From positions 45,963 through 109,962 of the forward strand of contig JANLJE010000003.1 in the NCBI GenBank assembly GCA_029255645.1: a stretch of 64,000 bases of DNA, read 5' to 3'. The stretch is from Comamonadaceae bacterium. Its GTDB lineage: Bacteria > Pseudomonadota > Gammaproteobacteria > Burkholderiales > Rhodocyclaceae. Shown in pieces: positions 58,301 to 64,000 of the stretch. Position numbers and translations under genes: made by a program. Numbering within the stretch: the stretch's first letter is position 1; every line of letters begins with the position of its first letter. Below the pieces are notes generated by a model. That model saw nothing but the letters and a program-made list of their open reading frames with translations, made no database searches and was not told the DNA's origin.

Positions 58301-59052
58301 CGCCCACGGATTGCCTGCATTTTCCCCGTGGCGCCCGGGCCGGCGATTGCGTTCATCATCTGTTCGAGCATGTGGATTTCAGCCAGCCCGACACCTGGGC
58401 CCCCGCCATTGCCGCCGCCCTGGACCACCACCCCCCAGGCGATCCGGCCCTGCGGCCCGAACATCAGGCCATGCTCGGGCAACTGCTCAGCGCTGTGCTG
58501 CACACCCCCCTGGCTCTGCCGGGCAGCCGCACGCCCCTGCAACTGGCCAGCCTGGACTGGTCCCGGCGCAAGGTGGAAATGGAATTCCACCTGCCCATGG
58601 GCCGCCTCGACCCCCAGGGGCTGCAGACTTTGCTCGCAGCCCACGGGGAGGCGGTGCCGCGCCTGGGCTTCCCGGCCCTGCAAGGCTTTCTCAAGGGCTA
58701 CATCGACCTGGTGTTCGCCCACGAGGGGCGCTATTACGTGCTCGACTGGAAGAGCAATCACCTGGGCTGGAGCCCCGGCGATTACGGGCCTGCCGCCATG
58801 GACTCGGCCATGCTCGAACACGGCTACCGGCTCCAGGCCCGCCTGTACCTGCTGGCCCTGCACCGCTTCCTGGCCTTCCGCCTGCCCGGCTACGACCCGG
58901 CCCGGCACCTGGGTGGCGCCTGCTACCTGTTCGTGCGGGGGGTCCGCCCCGGCTGGCAAGTGGATGAGGCGCAGGGCAGGCAACAAGCCGGCGTCTGCCT
59001 GCTGCCCCCCCGACCGGAACTGATGCTGGCCCTGGAAGGCCTGCTGGGGTAA
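55399..59052 (+). CDS. recB: Exodeoxyribonuclease V subunit beta (RecB)
   Basis: 1217 residues. SF1A helicase motifs: Walker A IEASAGTGKTWAI, VTFTNAATAELRERV, RVDFDDLLLNLY, LIDEFQDTDPLQF, GDPKQAIYSFRQADL, VNIVTIHRAKGLEYDLVF and YVALTRPVQRCYL. The C-terminal nuclease domain has YYVLDWKSNHLG (the Asp and Lys of the RecB nuclease motif). RecB is the 3'-5' helicase and only nuclease of RecBCD. ATG 55399 was chosen over 55381 because homology begins at FLDPLxxPL-like QPLDVDRCPLEG. No recD follows. Confidence 0.96.
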   Translation: MTVSQPLDVDRCPLEGIALIEASAGTGKTWAICGLVLRFLVEQERSIDQVLVVTFTNAATAELRERVRDRLVEVLAWLEDESAAQDPFIPHFVASLEHDKGLARPLIQARLKAALTAFDEASIFTIHGFCQRALGDSPFAAGQPFALELGDGSDLIREVVADFWRLNIAHGELPPAFIAWLTGRGFNPGQLESLLHRALKKPLATALWPDGLEGLPPPATADLEQAYQEAAHCWQAQHAEVIALLQSRLADLKYFTAADLDCGAREWEACFAAAQPLAPLGEQAACFRQSVLTGKKTRAGKAPPSHRFFELAERYCAARDDLDALLENHRLALYQRFLAWAPAAVAERKRARHRVDFDDLLLNLYRSLSGPRGETLAASLRQRFPVALIDEFQDTDPLQFAIFEAIYGSGAQPLFMVGDPKQAIYSFRQADLHTYLAARKKAAAHYHLDANQRSTAGVIAGINGLFGANPRAFMLDELDFLPARRGEKPLKPFTDASGLARSPFHFWQLPGDDETLLSKAEALHKAAAASAEEIARLLGAARQGLVSLGGQPLSPGRVAVLVRTHKQGRLMQEALARVGLRAAEMAQDSVFSSNEAEDLERLLRALLEPARTGLLKAALATPLVGLDAAAIAVLGEDDAALGEWIARFSRWQQCWQARGIAVALGELGEGLNVAARLLGMADGERRLTNHLHLTELLHQAEAELAQPGRLLHWFAAQRREPGADEAAQLRLESDQDLVNIVTIHRAKGLEYDLVFCPFLWEGGINPKGDGLPGQAYHDQDQRLVLDYRAEGEALGKAAAKLEQAAELLRLYYVALTRPVQRCYLVWGPYGKAGKNGMSRTESSRSLLNWLVAGQDMSPEAWLTVEGRKLPDALALNEAWQGLIRSLEACSEALPEPGRHVLAATTASGRYQAREARRHLRPNWRIDSFSSLLRGTRLPDHDGSDHDALVPWVPPGADGEPPAGAASVAPTDCLHFPRGARAGDCVHHLFEHVDFSQPDTWAPAIAAALDHHPPGDPALRPEHQAMLGQLLSAVLHTPLALPGSRTPLQLASLDWSRRKVEMEFHLPMGRLDPQGLQTLLAAHGEAVPRLGFPALQGFLKGYIDLVFAHEGRYYVLDWKSNHLGWSPGDYGPAAMDSAMLEHGYRLQARLYLLALHRFLAFRLPGYDPARHLGGACYLFVRGVRPGWQVDEAQGRQQAGVCLLPPRPELMLALEGLLG

Positions 59053-59203
59053 GGCGGCAAGGCCAGGCCCCCGGGGCCGGGGACGGGTTGCGGGAAGAGG
59101 CGCAGAAGCAATCAGCAGGGCCGGGTTTGGGCAAGGCCGTGCCAGACCTCGAAGTGACCGGCAAGGTTGCAGGGGCTTGAACGGAAGCCGGGGCCGGCCT
59201 GGG

Positions 59204-59923
59204 CTAGCTGCTGGCGCCGGATTCAGCGGAGGCCAGCGCCGCCGCAGGGAGTTGGCGGATGGACTGGAGGGTGAGCAGGATATGTTCGTTCAGGAGTCTG
59301 CACGCCCGTTCTTGATCCCGGGCCAGGGCGGCCTTGACGATGGCCGTGTGCTCGGAATGCAGGTCCCGGGGAATCGCACGGGTCGTGATGGAGAGGTGCC
59401 GGTAGCGCTCCGACTGCCGGTACAGCACGGCCAGGAAGTGCTTGACCCAGCGGGAGCCGCTGGCATCGATCAGGGCTTCGTGGAATTCCCGGTTGCGTTC
59501 ATCCCATTCCTCCACCTCTGCCGTTGCCTGGCCACCCAGCCGTTCTTCAGCTTTCGAGAGCCGATGAAAGGCGGCCACCAGCCGGCCTTCCCAGGCGTCG
59601 TCACCCCTGGCAATGGACTGAAGCAGCGCTTCGGTTTCCAGCAGGGCCCGGGTGCGGGTGATGTCTTCCATGTCGGCCAGGGAAATCGGTGCGACCCGGA
59701 AACCGCGCTGCCCCTGGGCCACCACCAGGGCATCCGCCACCAGCAGGGCCAGCGCTTCGCGCAGGGTGCCGGCGCCCACCTTGTATTCGTCCTTCAGGTG
59801 CTCGACCCGCAGCTTTTCCCCGGGGGCGCGCTTGCCGGAAATGATGTCCCGGCGCAGTTGCAGATAGGCCGCTTCAGCCAGGGTCTTGGGCTCGGGATGG
59901 AGGCTGTCGCTCTGTGTGTTCAT
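59204..59923 (-). CDS. GntR-family transcriptional regulator, FadR (FCD) subgroup
   Basis: 239 residues. N-terminal winged helix (LQLRRDIISGKRAPGEKLRVE, GAGTLREALALLVADALV) and an all-helical FCD effector domain with the metal/ligand-binding His residues (REFHEALIDASGS, EHTAIVKAALARDQERA). It is divergent from the meta-cleavage operon and probably represses it until an aromatic intermediate binds, as AphS/PhcS do in Comamonas phenol operons. ATG 59923 has no clear ribosome site; 59953 is an alternative start. Confidence 0.88.
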   Translation of the reverse strand: MNTQSDSLHPEPKTLAEAAYLQLRRDIISGKRAPGEKLRVEHLKDEYKVGAGTLREALALLVADALVVAQGQRGFRVAPISLADMEDITRTRALLETEALLQSIARGDDAWEGRLVAAFHRLSKAEERLGGQATAEVEEWDERNREFHEALIDASGSRWVKHFLAVLYRQSERYRHLSITTRAIPRDLHSEHTAIVKAALARDQERACRLLNEHILLTLQSIRQLPAAALASAESGASS

Positions 59924-60002
59924 GGGGGGGTGGATTGAATTTCTGGCGGCCATTCTACGGCAAGGTTTTTTTCGCGCCAGGCAAAAAATCCCGAGAAAAT
60001 GT

Positions 60003-60031
60003 TTGACTCGATGCGAGACTGGTTTTACAGT
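60003..60031 (+). promoter_or_regulatory. Candidate sigma-70 promoter of the meta-cleavage operon
   Basis: TTGACT and TACAGT separated by 17 bp, lying 148 bp upstream of the first gene. The -35 box is five of six to consensus; the -10 box is weaker. No sigma-54 -24/-12 element was seen in this region, in contrast to DmpR/XylR-type systems. Confidence 0.5.
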
Positions 60032-60048
60032 CATAATATCGGTAAAAC
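60022..60048. promoter_or_regulatory. Inverted repeat overlapping the operon promoter, candidate GntR operator
   Basis: GTTTTAC-N13-GTAAAAC, with 7 bp perfect arms, overlaps the -10 region and the expected transcription start. The position suits a repressor such as the divergent GntR protein. FadR-type operators are usually tighter palindromes, so this is a candidate only. Confidence 0.4.
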
Positions 60049-60058
60049 AAGAAAATCT

Positions 60059-60146
60059 CGATATTCGCTATCGCCGATATTCGCTGTCACCACAGGCCGC
60101 TGTCACCACAGGCCGCTATCACCACAGGCCGCTATCACCACAGGCC
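60059..60146 (+). repeat. 16 bp tandem repeats in the leader of the meta-cleavage operon
   Basis: Two 16 bp units cgatattcgctatcgc / cgatattcgctgtcac (60059-60090) run into four units gctrtcaccacaggcc (60083-60146), so a 16 bp period covers the 5' untranslated region from just after the promoter to 33 bp before the first gene. Confidence 0.93.
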
Positions 60147-60178
60147 GCTATCGCGGTGAGCGGAAGGGAGGAGGAGAG

Positions 60179-60514
60179 ATGGAACAGAGGAAACATTACA
60201 CGGTCGTGATCCGGGAAACCGGCGAAAGCTACCGCTGTCAGGATCAGGAAAGCCTGCTCTCCGGCATGGCCAGGCTGGGCCGCAAAGGCATCCCGGTCGG
60301 CTGCTGCGGCGGTGGCTGCGGTATCTGCAAGGTGGAGATGCTGTCCGGGGATTACGCCAGTCGGCCCATGAGCCGTGAGCACATCAGTGCCGGGGAAGAA
60401 GCAGCAGGCGTGGTGCTGGCCTGCCGGGTGTATCCCCGCAGCGACGTGACCCTCCGGGTAGTGGGCAAGATGGAAAAAAGCGTGTTCCGGCCCCGCGTGC
60501 CGGACGCAGCTTGA
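60179..60514 (+). CDS. xylT: XylT-type [2Fe-2S] ferredoxin of the meta pathway
   Basis: 111 residues. The plant-type cluster motif is PVGCCGGGCGICKVE, with ligands Cys42, Cys47, Cys50 and the distant Cys82 (LACRVYP). XylT/NahT/DmpQ proteins reactivate catechol 2,3-dioxygenase by reducing its oxidised iron. ATG 60179 has GGAGGAGAG directly upstream. The ORF-track start at 59999 runs through the tandem repeats and is rejected. It is the first gene of the operon, next to the dioxygenase. Confidence 0.92.
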   Translation: MEQRKHYTVVIRETGESYRCQDQESLLSGMARLGRKGIPVGCCGGGCGICKVEMLSGDYASRPMSREHISAGEEAAGVVLACRVYPRSDVTLRVVGKMEKSVFRPRVPDAA

Positions 60515-60645
60515 TGCCGTGCAGTCTGGGGCCGTGTTTTACTGCCTTGCCCGAAAGTAGTCCAAAGGCAAGGCAGAAGGCAGCAACCGTAACTGGCAAC
60601 TTCGAGTGGCAACTTCGTGCAACTACAAAAGAGGAGACATGAATC

Positions 60646-61575
60646 ATGGCAATGACAGGTGTATTACGTCCGGGGCATGTGGTGTTGCGTGTGCTGGATC
60701 TGGAAGAAGGGATCAATTTTTATAAAAACGTCCTGGGTCTGGTCGAAACCGGACGGGATCAGCAGGGCCGGGTCTACTTCAAGGCCTGGGATGAGCGAGA
60801 CCACAATAGCGTGCTGATCCGCCAGGCGGATACGGCCGGCCTCGATTTTTTCGGCTTCAAGGTCGATAGCCCGGCTACGCTCGATAAACTCGAAGCCGAC
60901 CTCAATGCTTATGGCGTCAGCACCGAACGCATTCCGGCCGGGGAAATGCTGGAGACCGGCGAACGAGTCCGCTTCCTGCTGCCCACCGGCCATGTCTTCG
61001 AGCTCTACGCCGAAAAGACCGACGTCGGTAACGGCCAGCCCTATGTCAATCCGGAGGCCTGGATTCCAGCCGCGGAGCATGGCATCGCGCCCGTCCGTTT
61101 CGATCATCTGCTCTGCTACGGGCCCGATATCGAAAAGGCCCAGGCCATCTTGCAGGATGTGCTTGGCTTTTATCTGGTCGAGCACATCGAACTGGAGGAT
61201 GGATCGGGAGATCTGGGCATCTGGCTATCGACCTCGATCAAGGCGCACGACATTGCCTTCGTCCGCCATCCGGAACCGGGCAAGCTGCACCATGTTTCCT
61301 TCCTGCTCGAAAGTTGGGAGAAGGTGCTGCGTGCCGCCGACCTGATGTCGATGAACCGGGTTGCCATCGATATCGGCCCAACCCGCCACGGGGTTACCCG
61401 GGGCACGACCATCTACGCCTTTGATCCTTCCGGCAACCGTTTCGAGACCTTCAGCGGGGGCTACCAATGCTATCCGGACGGCAAGCCGATCAAATGGAGC
61501 CAGAATGAAGTCGGGCGCGGCATTTTTTATCACGACCGTGTCCTCAACGACACCTTCCTGACCGTGCTGACCTGA
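60646..61575 (+). CDS. xylE: Catechol 2,3-dioxygenase
   Basis: 309 residues, an extradiol type I dioxygenase with two vicinal-oxygen-chelate modules. Fe(II) ligands: His154 (RFDHLLCYG), the His pair 215-216 in LHHVSFLLESW, and Glu in NRFETFSGG. It opens catechol next to the diol to 2-hydroxymuconic semialdehyde. Family hallmarks IDIGPTRHGVTRG and TIYAFDPSGN are intact. A GGAGA site precedes the ATG. Confidence 0.96.
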   Translation: MAMTGVLRPGHVVLRVLDLEEGINFYKNVLGLVETGRDQQGRVYFKAWDERDHNSVLIRQADTAGLDFFGFKVDSPATLDKLEADLNAYGVSTERIPAGEMLETGERVRFLLPTGHVFELYAEKTDVGNGQPYVNPEAWIPAAEHGIAPVRFDHLLCYGPDIEKAQAILQDVLGFYLVEHIELEDGSGDLGIWLSTSIKAHDIAFVRHPEPGKLHHVSFLLESWEKVLRAADLMSMNRVAIDIGPTRHGVTRGTTIYAFDPSGNRFETFSGGYQCYPDGKPIKWSQNEVGRGIFYHDRVLNDTFLTVLT

Positions 61576-61578
61576 GCC

Positions 61579-62004
61579 ATGCAGGTTCTCTCTCCCGTTC
61601 CCGGCATCACCTGGGAGGCGGCGCATGCCGCGGTGCAAGCCGCGGTGCGCCATGCCGAAACCCAGGGCTGGAAGATCAATGTGGCCGTGGTCGATCGCGG
61701 CGGCAACCTGATGGCTTTCCTGCGCATGCCCGGCGCCTTCATCCACTCCATCGACCTGGCCATCGACAAGGCCTATACCTCGGCCAGTTTCGGCTTTCCC
61801 ACCAAGGACTGGATGGGAGCCATCGGCCACGACGAAGGCATGAAACTGGGTTTTACCAGCCAACCCCGCCTGATCGTGTTTGGCGGCGGGCTGCCGATCC
61901 GGATGGGGGACGACTGGATCGGCGGCATCGGGGTCTCCGGTGCTTCCGAAGCCGAAGATGTGGAATGTGCCCGGGCCGGACTGGCGGCCATCGGGATCGC
62001 CTGA
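61579..62004 (+). CDS. GlcG/HbpS-like (DUF336) protein
   Basis: 141 residues. The fold signature (AAHAAVQAAVRHAETQGWKINVAVVDRGGNLMAF and GIGVSGASEAEDVECARAG) matches the GlcG/HbpS/PduO-C group. Such genes occur in several meta-cleavage operons, next to the dioxygenase; proposed roles are heme or cobalamin binding or stabilisation of a redox enzyme, none established. It starts 3 bp after xylE, so it is coupled to it. Confidence 0.88.
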   Translation: MQVLSPVPGITWEAAHAAVQAAVRHAETQGWKINVAVVDRGGNLMAFLRMPGAFIHSIDLAIDKAYTSASFGFPTKDWMGAIGHDEGMKLGFTSQPRLIVFGGGLPIRMGDDWIGGIGVSGASEAEDVECARAGLAAIGIA

Positions 62005-62062
62005 AGAAGACACAGCAACAGCAGCACAGATCAACACGGATGACATAGATAAGGATGGAAAG

Positions 62063-63523
62063 ATGCTAGCCAACAAGATACTGAACTTCATCAACGGCGA
62101 ATTCGTCGCTACCGACAAGTGGTTCGAAAACCGCACCCCTACCACGAACGCCGTGATCGGCCAGGTCGCCGAAGCCGGCAAGGCCGAAGTGGATGCCGCC
62201 GTGGCCGCCGCCCGCGCCGCCCTGCAAGGCCCCTGGGGTTCCATGCCGCTGCCCGGGCGGGTCGAACTGCTGGAAGCCCTGGTGGCGGAAATCAACAACC
62301 GCTTCGAGGAATTCCTGGAGGCCGAGTGTGCCGACACGGGCAAGCCCCGCAGCCTGGCCGCCCATATCGACATTCCCCGTGGCGCCGCGAACTTCAAGGT
62401 GTTCGCCGACATGGTCAAGAATGTGCCGACCGAATTCTTTGAAACCCCCACCCCTGACGGCCGCACCGCCATCAACTACGGCTATCGTCGTCCGGTGGGC
62501 GTGATCGGTGTGATCTGCCCCTGGAACCTGCCCCTGCTGCTGATGACCTGGAAAGTCGGTCCGGCCCTGGCCTGCGGCAACACCGTGGTGGTCAAGCCCT
62601 CCGAGGAAACCCCACGCACCGCCGTCCTGCTGGGCGAAGTGATGAACAAGGTCGGGATTCCCAAGGGCGTATATAACGTGGTGCATGGCTTTGGCCCCGA
62701 TTCCGCCGGCGAATTCCTGACCACCCATCCCCATGTGGATGCCATCACCTTCACCGGCGAAACCCGCACCGGCGAAATCATCAGCAAGGCCGCCGCCATC
62801 GGCTCCCGCCCGGTTTCCCTGGAAATGGGCGGCAAGAACGCGGCGATCATATTTGCCGATGCCGATTTCGACGCGGCCATCGAAGGCACCCTGCGTTCTT
62901 GCTTCGTCAATTGCGGCCAGGTCTGCCTGGGCACCGAGCGGGTGTATGTGGAACGCCCCATCTTCGAGAAGTTCGTGGCCGCCTTGAAGGCCGGTGCCGA
63001 GCAGATGAAGATCGGCGTGCCCGAAGACAAGGAAACCGGCATGGGGCCGCTGATCAGCAAGGAGCACCAGGCCAAGGTGCTGTCCTACTATCAGCTCGCG
63101 GTGGAGGAGGGGGCCACGGTGGTCACCGGCGGCGGCGTGCCCGACATGCCCGGCGAGTTGAAGGACGGTTGCTGGATCCAGCCCACCATCTGGACCGGCC
63201 TGCCGGAAACTGCACGGGTCATCAAGGAAGAAATCTTTGGCCCCTGCTGCCACATCGCTCCCTTCGACACGGAAGAAGAAGTGCTGCAGAAGGCCAACGA
63301 CAACCAGTACGGCCTCGCCACCGCGATCTGGACCCGGGACGTTTCCCGCGCGCACCGGGTCGCCCAGCGGATGGAAGTGGGGCTGGCCTGGGTCAACAGC
63401 TGGTTCCTGCGCGACCTGCGTACGCCCTTCGGCGGCTCCAAGCAGTCCGGCATCGGGCGTGAAGGCGGCGTGCATTCCCTCGAGTTCTATACCGAACTCA
63501 AGAACGTCTGCATCAAGCTCTGA
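62063..63523 (+). CDS. xylG: 2-hydroxymuconic semialdehyde dehydrogenase
   Basis: 486 residues, an NAD-dependent aldehyde dehydrogenase. Catalytic Cys288 is in FVNCGQVCLGTERV and the general base Glu254 in VSLEMGGKNA; the cofactor loop FTGETRTGE and the PWNLPLLLMTWKVGPALACGN motif are present. It oxidises the ring-cleavage product to 4-oxalocrotonate. ATG 62063 is preceded by AAGGATGG. It lies 58 bp after the GlcG-like gene in the same operon. Confidence 0.95.
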   Translation: MLANKILNFINGEFVATDKWFENRTPTTNAVIGQVAEAGKAEVDAAVAAARAALQGPWGSMPLPGRVELLEALVAEINNRFEEFLEAECADTGKPRSLAAHIDIPRGAANFKVFADMVKNVPTEFFETPTPDGRTAINYGYRRPVGVIGVICPWNLPLLLMTWKVGPALACGNTVVVKPSEETPRTAVLLGEVMNKVGIPKGVYNVVHGFGPDSAGEFLTTHPHVDAITFTGETRTGEIISKAAAIGSRPVSLEMGGKNAAIIFADADFDAAIEGTLRSCFVNCGQVCLGTERVYVERPIFEKFVAALKAGAEQMKIGVPEDKETGMGPLISKEHQAKVLSYYQLAVEEGATVVTGGGVPDMPGELKDGCWIQPTIWTGLPETARVIKEEIFGPCCHIAPFDTEEEVLQKANDNQYGLATAIWTRDVSRAHRVAQRMEVGLAWVNSWFLRDLRTPFGGSKQSGIGREGGVHSLEFYTELKNVCIKL

Positions 63524-63848
63524 GGCCCGTCATGGCCATCAGCACCCACCCCGGAACCGGCCGCACGGCGGTATGGTGAGCGCGGCATCGCCATCAAGCC
63601 GCATGGCCTGGGTAGCGGTGCTGCGGTGCCGCTGCTGCCCGGCGGTGACGGCCAGGTGATCCCCTGGCCCATCCTGCCGGCAGCCGGGATTGATCGAGCG
63701 GGCCCCCTGTTTTGCGCCTTCGGCCGGTGCGGCCACCGGGCCCAAATTGGATACATTGGATACACTGGACACAGATCGCGCTTCGTGCGGCGGTTCGGCG
63801 ATTGCCTCGCCGAACCGGTCGCCCGAGGCCAATGACAAGGAAATTGGC
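63524..63848. other. 325 bp gap inside the meta operon
   Basis: No recognisable gene. A possible 15-codon ORF (63532-63579) starts right after xylG. A 9 bp repeat (attggatac, attggatac, actggacac) lies near 63749-63775. DmpD-type hydrolase genes often occupy this place, but nothing here resembles one. Confidence 0.6.
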
Positions 63849-64000
63849 ATGGCACTGGACGAGAAAACCATCATCGCCTTGGGCGACGAACTATACACGG
63901 CACTGACCCAGCGCCAGACCCTCGACCCCCTCACCAGCCGGGGTCTCGACATCAGCATCGAGGATGCTTACCACATTCAGCAGCGCATGCTTGCCCGCCG
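63849..64000 (+). CDS. xylJ: 2-hydroxypenta-2,4-dienoate hydratase, N-terminal part
   Basis: The first 50 codons only; the gene continues beyond the window. The sequence ALGDELYTALTQRQTLDPLT and LDISIEDAYHIQQRMLARR matches the start of DmpE/XylJ hydratases, which hydrate 2-hydroxypenta-2,4-dienoate to 4-hydroxy-2-oxovalerate. 4-Oxalocrotonate decarboxylase is related, but its N-terminus differs from this. AAGGA lies 8 nt upstream of ATG 63849. Confidence 0.85.
   Translation, partial: MALDEKTIIALGDELYTALTQRQTLDPLTSRGLDISIEDAYHIQQRMLAR

Noticed and set aside
56638-58986. 782-residue minus-strand ORF opposite recB
   Set aside because: Antisense shadow; all helicase and nuclease motifs lie on the other strand.
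60059-60146. Leader repeats as a CRISPR array
   Set aside because: Units are contiguous and 16 bp, without unique spacers or cas genes.

Overview
This 64 kb window is GC-rich, gene-dense bacterial chromosome. It looks like a betaproteobacterium of the order Rhodocyclales (Azospira, Azonexus, Dechloromonas, Zoogloea or Thauera type). The reasons are the gene neighbourhoods (RNB nuclease-tonB-aroE-mtgA, prfA-prmC-grxD, ftsYEX next to paired M16 peptidases and rsmD-coaD-ferredoxin), a complete System I cytochrome c maturation operon, and a meta-cleavage aromatic pathway. The order is an inference from gene order and protein style; no database was searched. I saw no rRNA, tRNA, IS element, prophage or CRISPR array.

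Layout. 0-12 kb: a partial RNB-family RNase, tonB-type protein, aroE, mtgA, an unusual MgtE_N/CorA-type transporter, prfA-prmC (release factor 1 and its methylase), grxD, a cytochrome c' lipoprotein, a classical corA, terC, an orphan NodJ-like ABC permease and a RomA-type metallo-beta-lactamase-fold hydrolase. 12-25 kb: a small unknown protein, a DUF389 membrane protein, an RlmN/Cfr-family radical SAM enzyme, a DnaJ-like protein, a DHH phosphoesterase, maeB, a TauE/SafE permease, lexA with a clear SOS box, an isochorismatase-family hydrolase, a kdpD remnant, an FKBP isomerase and an RluF-like pseudouridine synthase. 24-32 kb: rpoH preceded by a perfect CIRCE element, then ftsX-ftsE-ftsY, two M16 peptidases, rsmD, coaD and a YfhL-type ferredoxin ending at a strong bidirectional terminator.

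32-39 kb: ccmABCDEFGHI on the minus strand, an entire heme-delivery and apocytochrome ligation pathway. 39-46.5 kb: a heavy-metal RND efflux operon (adaptor, pump, DUF3240 protein, TolC-like channel) whose last, translationally coupled gene encodes an HD-GYP protein. 46.5-51 kb: a four-gene minus-strand cassette of response regulator, sensor kinase, EptA phosphoethanolamine transferase and PAP2 phosphatase, expected to remodel lipid A. 51-59 kb: recC and recB with a cation diffusion facilitator gene between them and no recD following. 59-64 kb: a GntR-family regulator divergent from a meta-cleavage operon (XylT-type ferredoxin, catechol 2,3-dioxygenase, GlcG/DUF336 protein, 2-hydroxymuconic semialdehyde dehydrogenase and the start of a 2-hydroxypentadienoate hydratase) that runs off the window.

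A recurring oddity is the number of unrelated short tandem repeats (units of 6-16 bp, plus a 27 bp duplication). Many sit at or just after stop codons: inside the end of aroE, after terC, after the 12.0 kb small gene, on the ferredoxin stop and at the ccmI stop. One lies in the leader of the meta operon. The strongest biological leads are the CIRCE control of rpoH, the recC-CDF-recB arrangement lacking recD, the lipid A cassette, the HD-GYP gene fused to a metal-efflux operon, and the MgtE_N/CorA protein with GMS in place of GMN.
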